From Chondrosia reniformis (taxonomy: Eukaryota; Porifera; Demospongiae; Chondrillida; Chondrillidae), in assembly GCA_947172415.1 (NCBI GenBank), contig OX359194.1, positions 3,720,001-3,784,000 of the forward strand: DNA of 64,000 nt. The letters are read 5' to 3'. A program made the position numbers and the translations under genes. The stretch's first letter is position 1. The number at the start of each line of letters is the position of its first letter. The notes beneath the pieces were generated by a model, which had not been told where the DNA came from, ran no database searches, and saw only the letters and a list, made by a program, of their open reading frames with translations. Of this stretch, positions 29,715 to 41,653 are shown piece by piece.

Positions 29715-30950
29715 ATGACCGACTTGAAGATAACAAAGGTGTCAGTGACAATGGAAAACCGTCTGGCCAGTCTCGAGAATTCATTAGCCGAGCTCACTGA
29801 ACGTTTACCAGTTGCCAGTAGGTCAGAGCAACAAAAACCAGGTCAGTCAGTATAGATGAGTTGACGTGCATAAACCATATTATCAAGCCCATCGCATTCA
29901 AGGTGTGAACATATGTGGGGAATGAGAGGGTATATAATACCCGAGTTTCCTGGCACCAGGTAGTGGTGGCACTATATATGGCGATACCGTCACTGTCACA
30001 TACCTATCACGTGGTTACAGTAAAAGCCTGTAAACCTAATCATGCTTGTAGATAAATAGCTTGAGTATAGCAACAGTGATAGCTAGAGCAGTCGCTAAGA
30101 ATGCATGGTTGGACACTAGATATCCTTAGACTATGATGGCCGCATCCACTGCCCACGTAATGTTAATCCATCCAGCAAACGCTTGTGTAGGTCTATAGGG
30201 AGGCTCCCTATATATATGCATTGGGGTTAAAATGTAGTTTCAATTGACCGCGATTCCGTCATCTAGGTACTGCTGTAGAATCGAATGATGTGGGGACTCT
30301 CCCAGGGCTGACGCCAGGAGATCTTAGTGAAGTGGATAATAAAGCAGACAAAGGTACTAAGGATTAGGAGGAGAAGAGCGAGGAAGTTCTGGAGGAAGAA
30401 GCCAGCAAGGTTTCATATACAGGCCCACCTATTCTATCCAGAATGGTGAATTTATGAGGTGGCGAAGCTGCTCCCTGATGCAATTTCATTGGCATTCAGG
30501 AAGTAGGACCTAATAGAGTCAAAACCTGCATCATTTTATGACAGTAACTCCTGTGGAATGGATAAGTGGTTTTACCACTTACTCGCTGGTGGTCATTGCC
30601 AAGGAGCCATCGAGAGCTTCAGAGCTGTTTAGTTACCTTAACATAGTGATGAAGCTTGCAAAGGAAGTTCAGGGAACTGTGGGGGCATATTATGATGGGG
30701 TTTTCTTTCAGGCAGCTTCCAAAAACAAGTCACTGAAGTGGGACAATAGAGACCCTGACATTTACCTTGATAGCATTGCCGCCCCGGGAGCTAAGAGTAG
30801 AGTTGGGGGTTCAGGCACATGTGTATTGAGTGCAACAAGCCTCATCCGCGTCGCTACTGCCCTGCTATTAACAGGCCGACTGCAAAGCCAACAAGTGGCC
30901 AATGGTACCCAATAGCAATGGGGCTAGCAGCATAAGCCTACCACAGAAGT
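29715..30950 (+). pseudogene. Gag-like protein remnant of a retroelement
   Basis: The start near 29715 gives a coiled-coil-like LEN-SLAEL-TERL stretch. 30430-30915 reads TPVEWISGFTTYSLVVIA, ELFSYLNIVMKLAKEVQG, GAYYDGVFFQAASKNKSLKW, the pattern of a gag-like domain common in invertebrate retroelements (possibly DIRS/tyrosine-recombinase type). In the +1 frame near 30825 follows a zinc knuckle CIECNKPHPRRYC (C-X2-C-X3-H-X4-C). The frame change and stops upstream mark it as dead. The element type is a guess. Confidence 0.45.
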
Positions 30951-31149
30951 CACCACATGGCAGGTGGGGGGAGACATCAGCAATGGCAGGGGAGGAAAAT
31001 AGCCTAACTGCATAGCCTGAAGTATGGCATGCTGGTCAGGTATACATATATGTGGGAGGGACATAAGACTAGAGTATAGATACATAGTGCAGACGTCAGC
31101 AACAGATAATACAAGAAGGTACAGATGGTTGACAGGGTATCAGAGAGTA

Positions 31150-31530
31150 TGGCAGTACTCTATAAGTAGGGATGGCCAGAAAAAATGGCCGCCCTATCCA
31201 AAGTATTATCAATTAATACCTCATAAATCAACAACGATAGGATTTTCTGTTGCATTCAAGTGTTTGCAGTCGTTTCTGCAAGCTTTTCTAAATGCCAAAA
31301 CATGTTTCGATGCTCTACAACCTTCACAAAGTGGTTAAACCGAAATGGGTCACATTCTGAAATTTCTCATTTTTCTTTTTCTTTTTTCAAATGAGCTAGC
31401 GCTAACATGCTAACTTACGCAGGTACATACATCTACTAAATTGTCATGAATGTTCCAAACTAGGGAATATATAGGGTACTCTAGATTTCAACGCACTCTA
31501 TCTGAAGTGTGTTACTTTTGAAGGTGCCAA
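31150..31530 (-). repeat. Inverted copy of the 1046-1560 repeat family
   Basis: The complement contains TGATTTATGAGGTATTAATT, GGATAGGGCGGCCATTTTTT and TATTCCCTAGTTTGGAAC, as in 10887-11400. Confidence 0.6.
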
Positions 31531-32470
31531 ATAGGAGGCCTCTTCGAATGCCATTTTTAATAAAGTTTCAAATTCTCTGTATATAAATAAGGGCCTATAT
31601 ACAGTCGCAATCTTAACGATTATGGAGCCCTTAATATCCTAAACTATATGTTAAAGGACAGTAGAAAACTTACTTGACAAATTTGGGATCTTTTCGTATG
31701 CCATTTTTAATAAAGAGTTTGTCCTTATATATCGGTCTGGGTTTGATATCATAGTCATTTATTTAATAGGAAAATTAGTCAGGGTTCAACTTATCGTCTT
31801 TAAAGACTTTTAACTGTGGTCAATTTACCGAATGTGTTTGCGTCAATACTAGTATTTATTCTGCTTATTACTTTGTCTTCGTTCTGGAAACATATGGTAA
31901 GGTTATAGCTAATAATATTTGCAGTCAGAAAGAGTGTCAGTATATTTTTATGTAGATAAATTACCTTAGTAGATCTGTATTATAACTTGCACTGTGTTAT
32001 TATTTTAAGTTACACATGACGTGCAAGTTTACTAAAGAAACTAAGGTAAAGGAGGGAGTTTCCAGACAAACATTAACTTGCATTACAAAATTTTCCTATC
32101 TCTTCACTTCTTCTACTCCTTTGGTAGCCGAGGGAGGATGAACTGAAAAGCAATGCACTCTCCCACAAGCAACAACACACAAACTTGAACGGTGATAATC
32201 TAGTAGGTCACTCCTTTGGCTAGCACAAAATGTAAAGGGAAGAGATTTGCGGAAACGGCGCCGTATTTTGCCAATACGAGAAGGAGCCGCTTCTCACTTG
32301 GTCCCTCGTTGAAAAGAACTATAATCAAAACATGTTAGCATTCAATTATAAATCTCCTTACCAGAGCTGAGTTAGAAAATCCAAACATGTTAAGTTTACA
32401 CTGGGGGTTGAGGCAAGTGTTGCACAATTGCAACCTGTGTATGCTTCCCTCCCTTTTAGAAGCCACCATG
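31531..32470. other. Unassigned stretch
   Basis: AT-rich. Two imperfect copies of TTCGAATGCCATTTTTAATAA lie near 31538 and 31695. No gene recognised. Confidence 0.35.
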
Positions 32471-32479
32471 GTTTCATGA

Positions 32480-32740
32480 ATGGTAGCTCTGATGTGGAAG
32501 CACATAAAACCAAAATTTGGAATCACCAGCAGATGGTGTTTCAAGATCATGTGTTTGGTCTACCTGTTGTACATGGCACTTTTACTCTTGTGCCATGGAG
32601 ATATAGAACAAACTCCTGGCTCCTTTACCCAAAATAAGATGAGAAATTTTCAAAAAAGTATTATGCTACAAAAGAAGGAAACCTTATTAGATCACCATAA
32701 CGATTCATATAGTGAAAAACCTTGTCAAAGGGAAAGCTGA
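32480..32740 (+). other. Short frame with degenerate 2A-like motif
   Basis: A 86-codon frame starting at 32480 has a hydrophobic run (MCLVYLLYMALLLLCHG) followed by GDIEQTPGSF. The 2A consensus is D-x-E-x-N-P-G-P; here Asn is Thr and the last Pro is Ser. Such hydrophobic-plus-2A leaders begin the ORFs of some invertebrate non-LTR and other retroelements. Probably a decayed N-terminus. Confidence 0.35.
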
Positions 32741-32929
32741 TGCTTGTAAGTTATCTTAAATAGAATATGCTAATAATCCAAAAAAAGAAAATACCATCAA
32801 AGAATCAATTTATATGCAATCCTAAAAACAAAAAACAAAAAGATTAAAAACAAGTACATTTGTTATCCTGACAAGAAGAAAGCTATTTCAACAAGTTTTT
32901 GAAGTATGTTTATGCTGCATTGAAAGGCC

Positions 32930-35366
32930 ATAAATCTATATAGTGCATAGATGAAGCTCTTCAGAACAGCGACTTTAATGGTTTAGATGAAATCCTTGAT
33001 ATTCATGACTGTAAAAGTCTTATTCCTTTAAAAACTGGAAACATTTCAGTAACTGAAGGCAAAAATGAAGAATTTAGTCTAGAATCAGAATTATTTCTGA
33101 AACATGCTAAACTATTACCTGAGTTTGACAAGCAGATTAATGATTTTGCTATCAATGCATGTTGTAGTTGTGAATGTCTCTATCATAGAAAGGCTGTAAC
33201 CAGAGTAAAACTATTTGATAATCTAGGAGGTGCAGTGTGGTCCAGATTCAAAGATCATATTGCATCTTCTGAATCTGATCAATGTAATACAGAAACAACA
33301 TTATACATCTGTCATGACTGTAAATGAAAAATTAAAACGAATAGTTTACCACTCGTTGTGTCATAAATGGATTGCAAACTATTGCAATACCACAAGAATT
33401 ATTATCACTAGATCCATTAAGCAGTCAGCTTATTCAGCTGACAAAATGTTATCAAACTATTGTACGATTAGGTACTTATACAGCAAAAGTACCAATATAT
33501 TTCCCTTAAAGCATGTAAAGATACAATGTTTTTCCTTCCCTTCCATTTGTAAGCAGGATAGATCAGATAAATCACACTGATAAAACAGTTTTGCCAGATC
33601 CAGAATTGTATATTATAGTTAATGGTAAACCTACAATGGGTAAAATAATGTGGCAAACATAGAAAATACATCTGTTGATAGGGCCACTAATGAAATTATA
33701 GAAATAATCAGTAGTAGAATGCTAGCAAAAGCTACTAATAGTGACCTTTCTACATTTCCTAGAAGAAATTTAGACAATCGAATATCATCAGAATCTGATA
33801 TTGAACAATACAAACTTTTACACAGTCCTTTAGATAATCGTCAAAGGTATCTTGATGTAATGTGTTTTCCAATACTTTTCCCAACTGGAAAATATGGTCA
33901 GTACCATAATCATGAAATCAAACTATCATTAAGTGAGTATTTAAAATGACGTCTTTTAAATAAGGAATCACATTTCAGAAAAAATCCTCTATATCTCTTT
34001 TTTTGCTTTAGAAGAAATAGAAAGAATTACAAAAAATTTCTTCTGGTATTTACAATATCTTAAGTTCTTCAAAGAGTAAATCTATGTCAGTCAGCTTACT
34101 ATTACACAAAATTGCTACATCTGATGGGCAACTTGAAGCAAGTACTATGCTCCAGCCAGTTTGTGGTACTAAACAGTACTGGTTTTTGAGGCAAAGGGAA
34201 CTTTGATACATGATACAAAATTTTAGACCACCTACTCTATTCCTCACGTTTATTCCTGCAGAGTATATATGAATCTGCAGATATAATGGATTATCTTCAA
34301 AACATTAACAATGTACCTTCTACATATAATATTGGGAAACTTTCTTTTGAAGATCCAATATCTGTTTTTAAAGCTGTATTAATAAAGGGTTCCTTTCTTG
34401 GGGAAATTGATCACTTTTACTGGAAAAAGGAACACGTGAAATTCATATAAATGATTATAATCCTCTTTTGCTACTCTTATGGAAAGACATTCAGTTTGTT
34501 GCAGAGTCATCACTTGCTCTAGCTCATTATGTAAGTGGATACGTCACTAAGGCTGAAAAGAGTAGCATATATTTGGAATGATGTAAGTGAATCTAAAAAT
34601 ATTTATAGTCGACTTTGGAGTTTTTGAATACATAGCTTGTGTTCTCGTGAATGTGGTCTCTATGAAGCAAGTGATTTGCTTTTAGGTGACCGTCTTTATA
34701 AAAAATCAGAAACTGTGAAGTGGATTGATGTCTCCATGCCACATAAGAGAACATGACAATTGAAGAATCATAAAGTTCTTCAAGAATTACAAAAGACTGA
34801 CCCAACAAGTGAAAATCTTTTTAATGATAATTTAGTTGATACATTTTATCTAAGACAGCCACAGAATCTCAAAACTCTTAGTCTCTATGATTTTGTGGCT
34901 ACTTATGCTTTTATAATACCAATGACAATGAAAGGTTATATAGGAAGCTATACTTATTAAGCACAAATTATTTGATCTAGAAAAAGAATCACAAAGAGAA
35001 GATTATTTTTACTCTTTTTTTGATTCTTCTGTTTGTTCCTTTTCAAGAAGAAAAGGATTTATTGTTCTCTAATGAGACACCAGAATAAGCATTTAATTGT
35101 TTAATTCCTGCTCATCCTAATTGTTCTAAATACCATGAAACCTTACAAAAAATGCTGAAGGCTCATACCAAAGCAAAAAATTGATGAGGCTAGAAATAGT
35201 GATGTTAAAGTGGATAGCAAAGAAGATGATGAACCTCAAGTTATGGGGCAAATAGTTAAAACAGTTATGGAAGATATTACCTCTTGGAATATTTGGGACT
35301 GTGATGTTGTGACACTTGCATAAAGAGAGTCCATGCTAAATACTGACCAAAAACGTATTTATAATA
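32930..35366 (+). pseudogene. Helitron Rep/helicase protein, N-terminal and Helitron_like_N parts
   Basis: Segments in order across several frames: NSDFNGLDEILDIHDCKSL near 32965; LLPEFDKQINDFAINACCSC near 33115; NGLQTIAIPQELLSLDPLSS near 33367-33425; IEQYKLLHSPLDNRQRYLD then VMCFPILFPTGKYGQY near 33800-33905; YNIGKLSFEDPISVFKAVL near 34325; LGEIDHFYWKKEH near 34400; AHYVSGYVTKAEK near 34520; CGLYEASDLLLGDRLYKKSE near 34655. These match the Rep region of invertebrate Helitrons. Both the order and the spacing fit, but in-frame stops and shifts are frequent and part of the Rep catalytic region seems deleted after 34435. Confidence 0.8.
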
Positions 35367-35517
35367 TGTCGTGACTTAGCTCGTTACTAGTTAGTTCGAT
35401 TCACCAACGTCTTAACATTAATTATCAAAAACTGAGAGAGTACTATATTAATACATGGACTTCCTGTACAAAGTGAATAAGTCTAACACACAATATTAGT
35501 AAATCACAAACACTATA
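35367..35517 (-). repeat. LTR (3' in element orientation)
   Basis: About 151 bp, flanked on the left by TAATA. Similar to 39639-39775, with a short extra stretch (GAGAGAGTACTATATTA-like). Confidence 0.88.
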
Positions 35518-35760
35518 TACATTCCTCTTCCCTTAAGGAAGGAACTCTAAAAAAAATGACAACACGACACTACGCAAAGAAAGTCAATGTCATCCACGGT
35601 CTCATTACATATGAGATGGATCATAGCAAACAATCTGTTTACAGTTTCTCTTACGATAAGCTTTAACTTCAGTTGTGGGAGCAGCAGGTTCAGGAGCTTG
35701 AACGTTTGCAGGTGACTCAACAACAGTCTCAGGCATGTGCGTCTCAGTCTGAGTCATACT

Positions 35761-36826
35761 CTAAACTTGTGGCAAGGTAGGCTCTGTAAGTTGAGGTAGA
35801 ACTTCCGTTGGACCGCGGATCGCAGTTTCTTCAGGGTGCACTAAGGATTCATCTTCTGTCCTGGTTCGAACTTGATCTAGGTGGCATCTACGTCGCTGAC
35901 CATTATTCATACACTCTAAATGAAACTGGTCCCGTTTGGTCTTGCACAACACCAGGTAACCATTGTTAACCCTGATGATACTTTTGAACAAATACACCCT
36001 TTATCGTCCTTCCTCGAACTCGCTCATCATGTCTTTGAGCTTGTTTAGCTTGTTGAAGTTCCGTTTTTCAGTGTTTGGTCTCAACAGGTCGAGCCTTGTT
36101 CTGGGACAGCCTCCAAACAACAGTTCACTTGGTGAAATTCCAGTACTTGACTGAGCTGTAAGCCGGTGAGTAAACAAAATAATAGCAATCCGACTACGCA
36201 ATGAGCCATCTATGACTTTACGAAGTTCACTTTGAACCGCACGTTTCACAAGTCCATTGGTAGATGGATGATATGGAACTGACAAGATCTGTTGTTTTTG
36301 AAGAACAACTTAAAGTCAACACTTGTAAAACAGGTACCATTGTCTGAGACAGTCGTTTCAAGCATCCCAAACTGCGAGAAATAAACTCTTAGTTCCTCAA
36401 TGACAGCACAGGAGGTTGCACTGGATGTGCGAATAGCCTCTATCCATTTTGAATGGGCGTCTATAACAATCAAAATTGAACCATCTGACCCTTGATAGGT
36501 TCTGCAAAATCTAAATGCAGACGAGTCCAAGGACATGTTGGCCATGACCATTGATGTAGAGGGGTAACAGGGCCGGGCTTAGACTGATGCTGTTGACACA
36601 CTTAGCAACTATTGACAGCATCCTCAACATCTTTGGTAATGCCTGGCCACCAGACATACATCCTTGAAAAGCTTCTTTTCATCTTTGTTTTTTCTGGATG
36701 TCCTTCATGAAGTTGGCCAAGCACTGCTCGCTGAATTAGTAGTACATGTGGCACAACAACTCGATTATCCCATAAGATGCCACTATCATGTAGCGACAAC
36801 TCTTCTCGTCTCTCAAAATAGGGCAA
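35761..36826 (-). pseudogene. Gypsy integrase region
   Basis: On minus from 36826: the H-H-C-C finger region (GHPEKTKMKRSF, YVWWPGITKDVEDAVNSC), then the catalytic core with IVIDAHSKWIEA near 36450 and VSDNGTCFTS near 36350 (two Asp). After a frame break comes MSVPYHPSTNGLVKRAVQ (36285), which holds the P-x-x-N-G motif. The usual catalytic Glu after NG is replaced by Val (NGLVKR where most have NGxxER), so activity would be lost. The tail to 35761 is charged and Pro-rich. Confidence 0.85.
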
Positions 36827-37257
36827 GAGAGCGTCTCCAACAGCATCCTTATGAGGCCATCCTCACTGGGTGTACTGCATCACTACAACCAATTTAGGGT
36901 CTCGCCTAGTAGCTTCCTTGATCTGTCTCGATGTAGCAGGTGATGAGTCTAGATGGTCCAGCAAAAACACCAGTTCAGGTGGAGTAACTGGATCAGCCAC
37001 TGTGTCCGTTAGCGGGAGGCGACTCAATACATCAACATTTGAATGAGCTTTGATGTTCCGGAACTGAAGGTCATACTCAAACATGGATACTTGCAAGGAC
37101 CAACGATGAATCCTAGCTGAGGCTTGGGCAGATGTTGGTTACTGTCCACTCAGCAATCGTAGCAAGGGCTTGTGATGCGTAATGATGGTAAATTTCCGAC
37201 CAAACAGATAGGGGTAGAATTTCTTTACACCAAAAACACACGACAAGCCTTCCTTCT

Positions 37258-38316
37258 CTATTTGGGAATAGTTTTTTTATTCGCTGGGTTTAGTGTCCTG
37301 GACCCATAGGCTACAGGCAGTTCTGTCCCATCAGGCATCTTATGAGCTAGGACCACACCAATGCCGTAGGCAGATGCATCACATTCCAGCACAATTGGCA
37401 ATTGGGGATTATAATGAGTTAATGGCTTTGCTGACATCAATATTCATTTGGACTGTTGGAAGGCCTTTTCTTGATCAGAGGACCACTGCCATACCACACC
37501 ACTGTTCAGTAGCTTATACAGTGGTGCCAGGTGAGTTGATAGATTTAGCAAAGCTTAGCATAATAGGAAATCAACCCAAGGTAAGATTTGAGTTCAGTCA
37601 TGTTAGTTGGTGGAGGTTCATCACATATGGCACGAACCTTCTCTGGTAGTGGACTAATGCCCTTGGCATTGACAAAGTGTCCTAGAAATTCAACTGTGGA
37701 GGCCATAAACTTACATTTGTTTTTCTTTGCTCGAAGTCCTGCCTCTGAAAGCCGTTGCAGCACTGCCTCAAGAGATCTGAGCTGGGCGTCTTCAGTAGGA
37801 CTAGAGATTAAAATATCATCCAAATATACTAAAACTCCAGGTATGTCTTGTAGTAGGTCCTCCATAACCCTCTGGAAAATACCAAGGGCTGATGATACAC
37901 TAAAGGGGAGTCTAGTATAGCGAAACAATCCCCTATGAGTTTTTATCACAAGGTATTTCTGGGAGGTAGCGTCCAGCTTCAATTGTTGGTATGCTTGAGT
38001 AAGGTCTAGTTTAGGAAACACATTTCCCTCAGCCAAGGAACAAATCTTCTACTTTCGGCAGGGGGTATCTATTGAGTTTAGACAATGGATTCACAGTCAT
38101 ATGGAAATCCCTGCATAGCCTTACGCTCTTCCGGTGACTTTTCAAGACTTCCACAATTGGAGCTGCCCAGTCTGAATAGTCCACTGCTTCCAGCGTACCT
38201 TCTTCAACCTTCCTGTCCTTTTCGGAGCTGACTGCTTCTTGCATGGCATAAGGAAGGGGCCTTGCCTTGTTGAATCGGGGGTGTGGCATCAGGATTGACC
38301 ACCAGCGAAACTTCAC
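37258..38316 (-). pseudogene. Gypsy reverse transcriptase and RNase H
   Basis: Fingers: ARPLPYAMQEAV, DYSDWAAPIVEVLK, RLCRDFHMTVN. Palm: FPKLDLTQAYQQLKLD and the catalytic box in LVYLDDILISS near 37830. Thumb and connection: VEFLGHFVNAKGISPLPEKV. RNase H: LPIVLECDASAYGIGVVL near 37390 and PVAYGSRTLN. Frame breaks at about 38030 and 37545. Ty3/gypsy type by motif order. Confidence 0.88.
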
Positions 38317-38637
38317 CTTCCTTGAAAGTCCCCAGCCCCTTTTGAAATACCTCAGGGTACTTTCTCAGAACATCTTGCAGCCCGGTACTTGGACTATAAT
38401 GAATGGTAGACCAATTAATTTTAATTGCTCTCAGCCAGTTCCTATACCAAATAGAATAGGGCCACCTCCCTTAACAACAACCAGTGGCAAGGTCACCTTT
38501 TACCTTTCATACTCAACTGCAACCTCAATTGTACCTAGCATTATCAGAGGTTCATTTGAGTAGGTCTGTAATTGAATATCTGAGGTGCTAAGTCTCCTCC
38601 CATCCCATAATTGTCTGTATTGGGTTTCTGAAACCAG

Positions 38638-39599
38638 CTACACAGAGGCACCAGTATCTAATTCCATGCCAACACTAATACCATCAATTCTCACCAGAAC
38701 CTTGATTGGAGGTTGATACACTCTCTTCACTTCACCCACTTCTTCCACCAGCCAGAGATTGGCCTCCTTTTCTGAGCCTGACTTTTGAGACTCTTGAATC
38801 TGGCTTATTCCAATCTTGTCAAGGTGCTTCCTTGGCTTGGCACTCTGCTGGAACTCCCTGGGATTAGCATGACCACCTGCTGAGCGACACACCTTCTGCA
38901 GGTGTCCCACATGTCGACAATTTCGACAAACATAGTCCTCACATGGTCATTCGATGCCACTGTGAACTGTTTTGCCACATATATGACATTGTCCCTCTGA
39001 TGGCTTACTTGCTGTCTTCTTACCAACATTGACTCCCTTTTTGTGTTTGAGAGTCTCTCTAGCACTCATTTCACATAGGTTCTTCTCTGCAGTCTCTGCA
39101 CCTTGTGCTATATATCCGAATAGCGAAAGCCAAAGCCAGATCGTGCTCTGCCAGTAATTTCTTCTGGGTGTGAACGTCGCTCAGGTCATACCCCAAACCA
39201 GTCTCTCTCCCTGAGCATCTTGTCTAGAGTAAGTAAGTGCAAAATTCAGCAGGCTTACGCAATTCAGCAACATTGTCAGTGACTGACTTGCCTTCTTTTC
39301 GGCTTTGGGAGTTAAACCTCAAGCGTTGCAGTGGATTTCAGACTGTAGTGCTCTGTTAACACTTCCACCAGCTGGCCGTAGGTCTTGGCAGTTGACTTTT
39401 CAGGCACGATCAGACTTCAAAGTAAATTGTAGGCGCTTCGCCCCACTAACGTAGGGAAAGTTGCTCTTCTTTTCACAGCATTATCTTCTCCTTTTATATC
39501 GTTTGCGACAAAGAACTGTTCAAGTCTCTCCACATACTGCGGCCATTCTTCTGCAGCCAAGTCAAAAGGTTTGATGTGGCCTAGCAATTCCATAGCCAT
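38638..39599 (-). pseudogene. Gypsy gag, zinc knuckle and protease start
   Basis: Gag starts at the ATG at 39599 (MAMELLGHIKPFDLAAEEW, then QFFVANDI, KRRATFPTLVG), 39 bp inside the LTR. It is broken by stops to 39065. Nucleocapsid: CRNCRHVGHLQKVC near 38915 (C-X2-C-X4-H-X4-C). Protease active-site start MELDTGASV at 38664-38638. Confidence 0.82.
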
Positions 39600-39638
39600 C
39601 TAACTGAGTTTTTAATCATCTACCCCGTCGCCAATATA

Positions 39639-39775
39639 TACAGTGACTTAGTTCGTAACTAGCTGGTTCGATTCACCAACGTCTTAACATCAATTTCCAA
39701 AAATGATAATACATGGACTTCCTGTTCAAAGTGAATAAGTCTAACACCCAACATTAGTTAATCACAAACACTACA
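39639..39775 (-). repeat. LTR (5' in element orientation)
   Basis: About 137 bp ending CACAAACACTACA, followed outside by TAATA. The adjacent inner sequence on minus starts near TTGGCGACGGGG, a plausible primer-binding site region. Confidence 0.85.
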
Positions 39776-39780
39776 TAATA

Positions 39781-40062
39781 CTATAAAGAATCATTTACTT
39801 CATCTACTAGGACATGAAAATGCAACTGCAACATTAAAAATGTTTATTAGTGGTGTTGGAGGTACAGGAAAATCATTTCTCATCACTAAAATTTAAATAC
39901 TAATAAATTATATATGGCCAACAAATGATTTAAATTATGCAATTGCTGCACCTACTGGTTTAGCTACATTTAATGTTGGTAATGTTACTATTCAGAGATT
40001 ATTTCAGTTACCCATTGAACCTGATAGCCATTCAGCAGGCTATTGGACATATGAAAACCACT
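39781..40062 (+). pseudogene. Helitron helicase (PIF1-type) N-terminal part
   Basis: Resumes the interrupted Helitron frame: NHLLHLLGHENATATLKMFI, Walker A SGVGGTGKSFLI near 39850, then AIAAPTGLATFNVGNVTIQR and LFQLPIEPDSHSAGYW. Stop codons are present. Homology ends at 40065, where a hairpin repeat begins; the helicase motifs after Walker A are missing. Confidence 0.85.
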
Positions 40063-40064
40063 TT

Positions 40065-40375
40065 AAACATTTCGAGTTTAAAAAACTCGTCGGACGCCAA
40101 GCACCCCTAAGTAAACTCAAACTACTTGGCTGGTTCTCATAGATATCCGGTTAACCGATTTCCAGTCGATTCTTGTTGGCTGTCAATTTTCAAGGCCATA
40201 TCTCGTAGAAAACATTTTTGCGCAAGCTTTACGTTACATAGTATTAGTATAGGTGGTTTCTAAATCCTTTTCGTTGGTTCAACATTTGAAGCAAATGAAG
40301 AGAAAGCTAATTTTAAGCTAGAAAACGAAAACCAATCGAGCGTCCACCATTTTGGTGACAGATATATACAGTACA
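40065..40375. repeat. Hairpin-headed dispersed repeat, copy 2
   Basis: TTTCGAGTTTAAAAAACTCG ... AAACTCAAACTACTTGG hairpin, then ATATCCGGTTAACCGATTTC, AAGGCCATATCTCGTAGAAA and CACCATTTTGGTGACAGATA. It truncates the Helitron. Confidence 0.7.
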
Positions 40376-40660
40376 AGTTACAATATACTATATACAGTAC
40401 AAGTTACAATATACTAAGGTAATCTAATATAATTAATTAATTAATTAATATAAATAAATAAATAATATAAATAATTCATATGGCTCCAGGAAAGGACCTA
40501 GCAACAGAATGGGCATGGTATCATAAAGTTTAGGGTATAAAACTCATTTCAAATAAAGGGATATTTTATTTAGGTCTCTGTTTGGTAGAAAACGGAGGAC
40601 AAAGTCTGCAAATAAAATGCCATAGGACTATAAAAAAGCTATAGAAAATTTATACCCAAT
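40376..40660 (+). repeat. Dispersed repeat F, uninterrupted copy
   Basis: TACAGTACAAGTTACAATAT to GCTATAGAAAATTTATA. Same as 15690-15763 plus 16616-16770 but without the MITE; the intact target reads GACCTAGCAAC near 40495. Confidence 0.75.
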
Positions 40661-40959
40661 TCTAAGGAGAAGTTTTTAGGCTTGCTTTGCCAATAACAAG
40701 GTTCATCAGTTTATTCTTAATAAGCCAGCAGAAGTCAAATGGATTAATTTGAGGTACTATTTCTTATGTTAGTGCCCTTTCATTCGATAGTTGCTGTCCA
40801 CCTAGGTATATAGCCTGACTGCTTGGGTGCGATAAGCCCTTGCCACTTAAGGCTACCAGGCTGCAGTTAACAGACAATCATACACAAGCACCAATCTTAA
40901 GTCTGGAGGTGGTGCACTATAGCTAAAGCACAATGAGGTATGGAAGGTGATATACAGAA

Positions 40960-41653
40960 TATGTTGATGTGGGTTGTCTTGTTAATGCTTCTTCTGAATG
41001 TTATGGGGGAGAGGCTGCCACTCCTCCAGACTCAGGATGCCCTGCTGCTACTAGGCCACTTTTTTGCATTACTTAAAGTTCTTCACATCCTTTGCTCCTC
41101 ACCGTGTATTGCCTCTTCATTCCTGGGGGCTTTGATGATTTATTGAGAAACATATTCAGTGATATCATCAATGTGAGCCTTGAGTCGGAGACTGCATGGC
41201 TGCAAGCCTCTCTACCAGTGAGGACTGGGAGAATCAGAATCAGAAGCGCAGTTCAGCTGGCACCTTCTGCCCACCTGGCCTCTGCTGCTGCCTGTGCTGA
41301 ACTGGTTTACCAAATCCTCCCCTTCGGGCTAGAGGTATACCCATACATATCCAGAGCCAAGACTATCTGGAACCAAGGACACCACCAGGCCCCTCCCAGC
41401 CGGGGCGGTGGGGACAGAGATGGAGTGTAGGAAGAGGCTGACATACGCTCATCTTGTGACCAACCACTTCTTTGTTCCAATGGCAGTGGAGACTTTGGGA
41501 GTGATGGGACCAGAGGCAAGACAATTCCTTGGTGATTACGGCAGACACATTGCAGCTACAACCTCCAACCCACTTTCTCACCAGTACCTCCTACTGTGGG
41601 TGTTTGTGACTGTCCAGTGAGGTAATGCAGTGGCATACACAAGCACCAATCTT
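40960..41653 (+). pseudogene. RT thumb and C-terminal tail of an R2-like non-LTR retrotransposon
   Basis: Frames in order: GERLPLLQTQDALLLLGHFF, LHILCSSPCIASS, then FDDLLRNIFSDIINVSLE, AWLQASLPVRTG, RSAVQLAPSAHLASAAACAE, and after a jump NHFFVPMAVETLGVMGPEAR then FLGDYGRHIA. The endonuclease core between the RT part and the tail is missing. 20-bp perfect direct repeats (40879-40898 and 41634-41653) bracket most of it. Confidence 0.6.

Larger units (their letters stand above)
35367..39775 (-). mobile_element. Ty3/gypsy LTR retrotransposon inserted in the Helitron
   Basis: LTRs at 35367-35517 and 39639-39775 share CGATTCACCAACGTCTTAAC and ATACATGGACTTCCTGT. Target duplication TAATA at 35362-35366 and 39776-39780. 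Internal order on minus: gag, zinc knuckle, protease, RT, RNase H, integrase, i.e. Ty3/gypsy order. Several stops; not intact. LTR divergence is visible, so insertion is not very recent. Confidence 0.92.
32930..40060 (+). mobile_element. Helitron, split by a Ty3/gypsy insertion
   Basis: The replicase/helicase gene runs from about 32930 to 35366 and resumes at 39781 after a 4.4-kb LTR element. It is cut again near 40065 by a hairpin repeat. The 5' TC and 3' CTRR ends were not located. Many stops. Confidence 0.8.
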
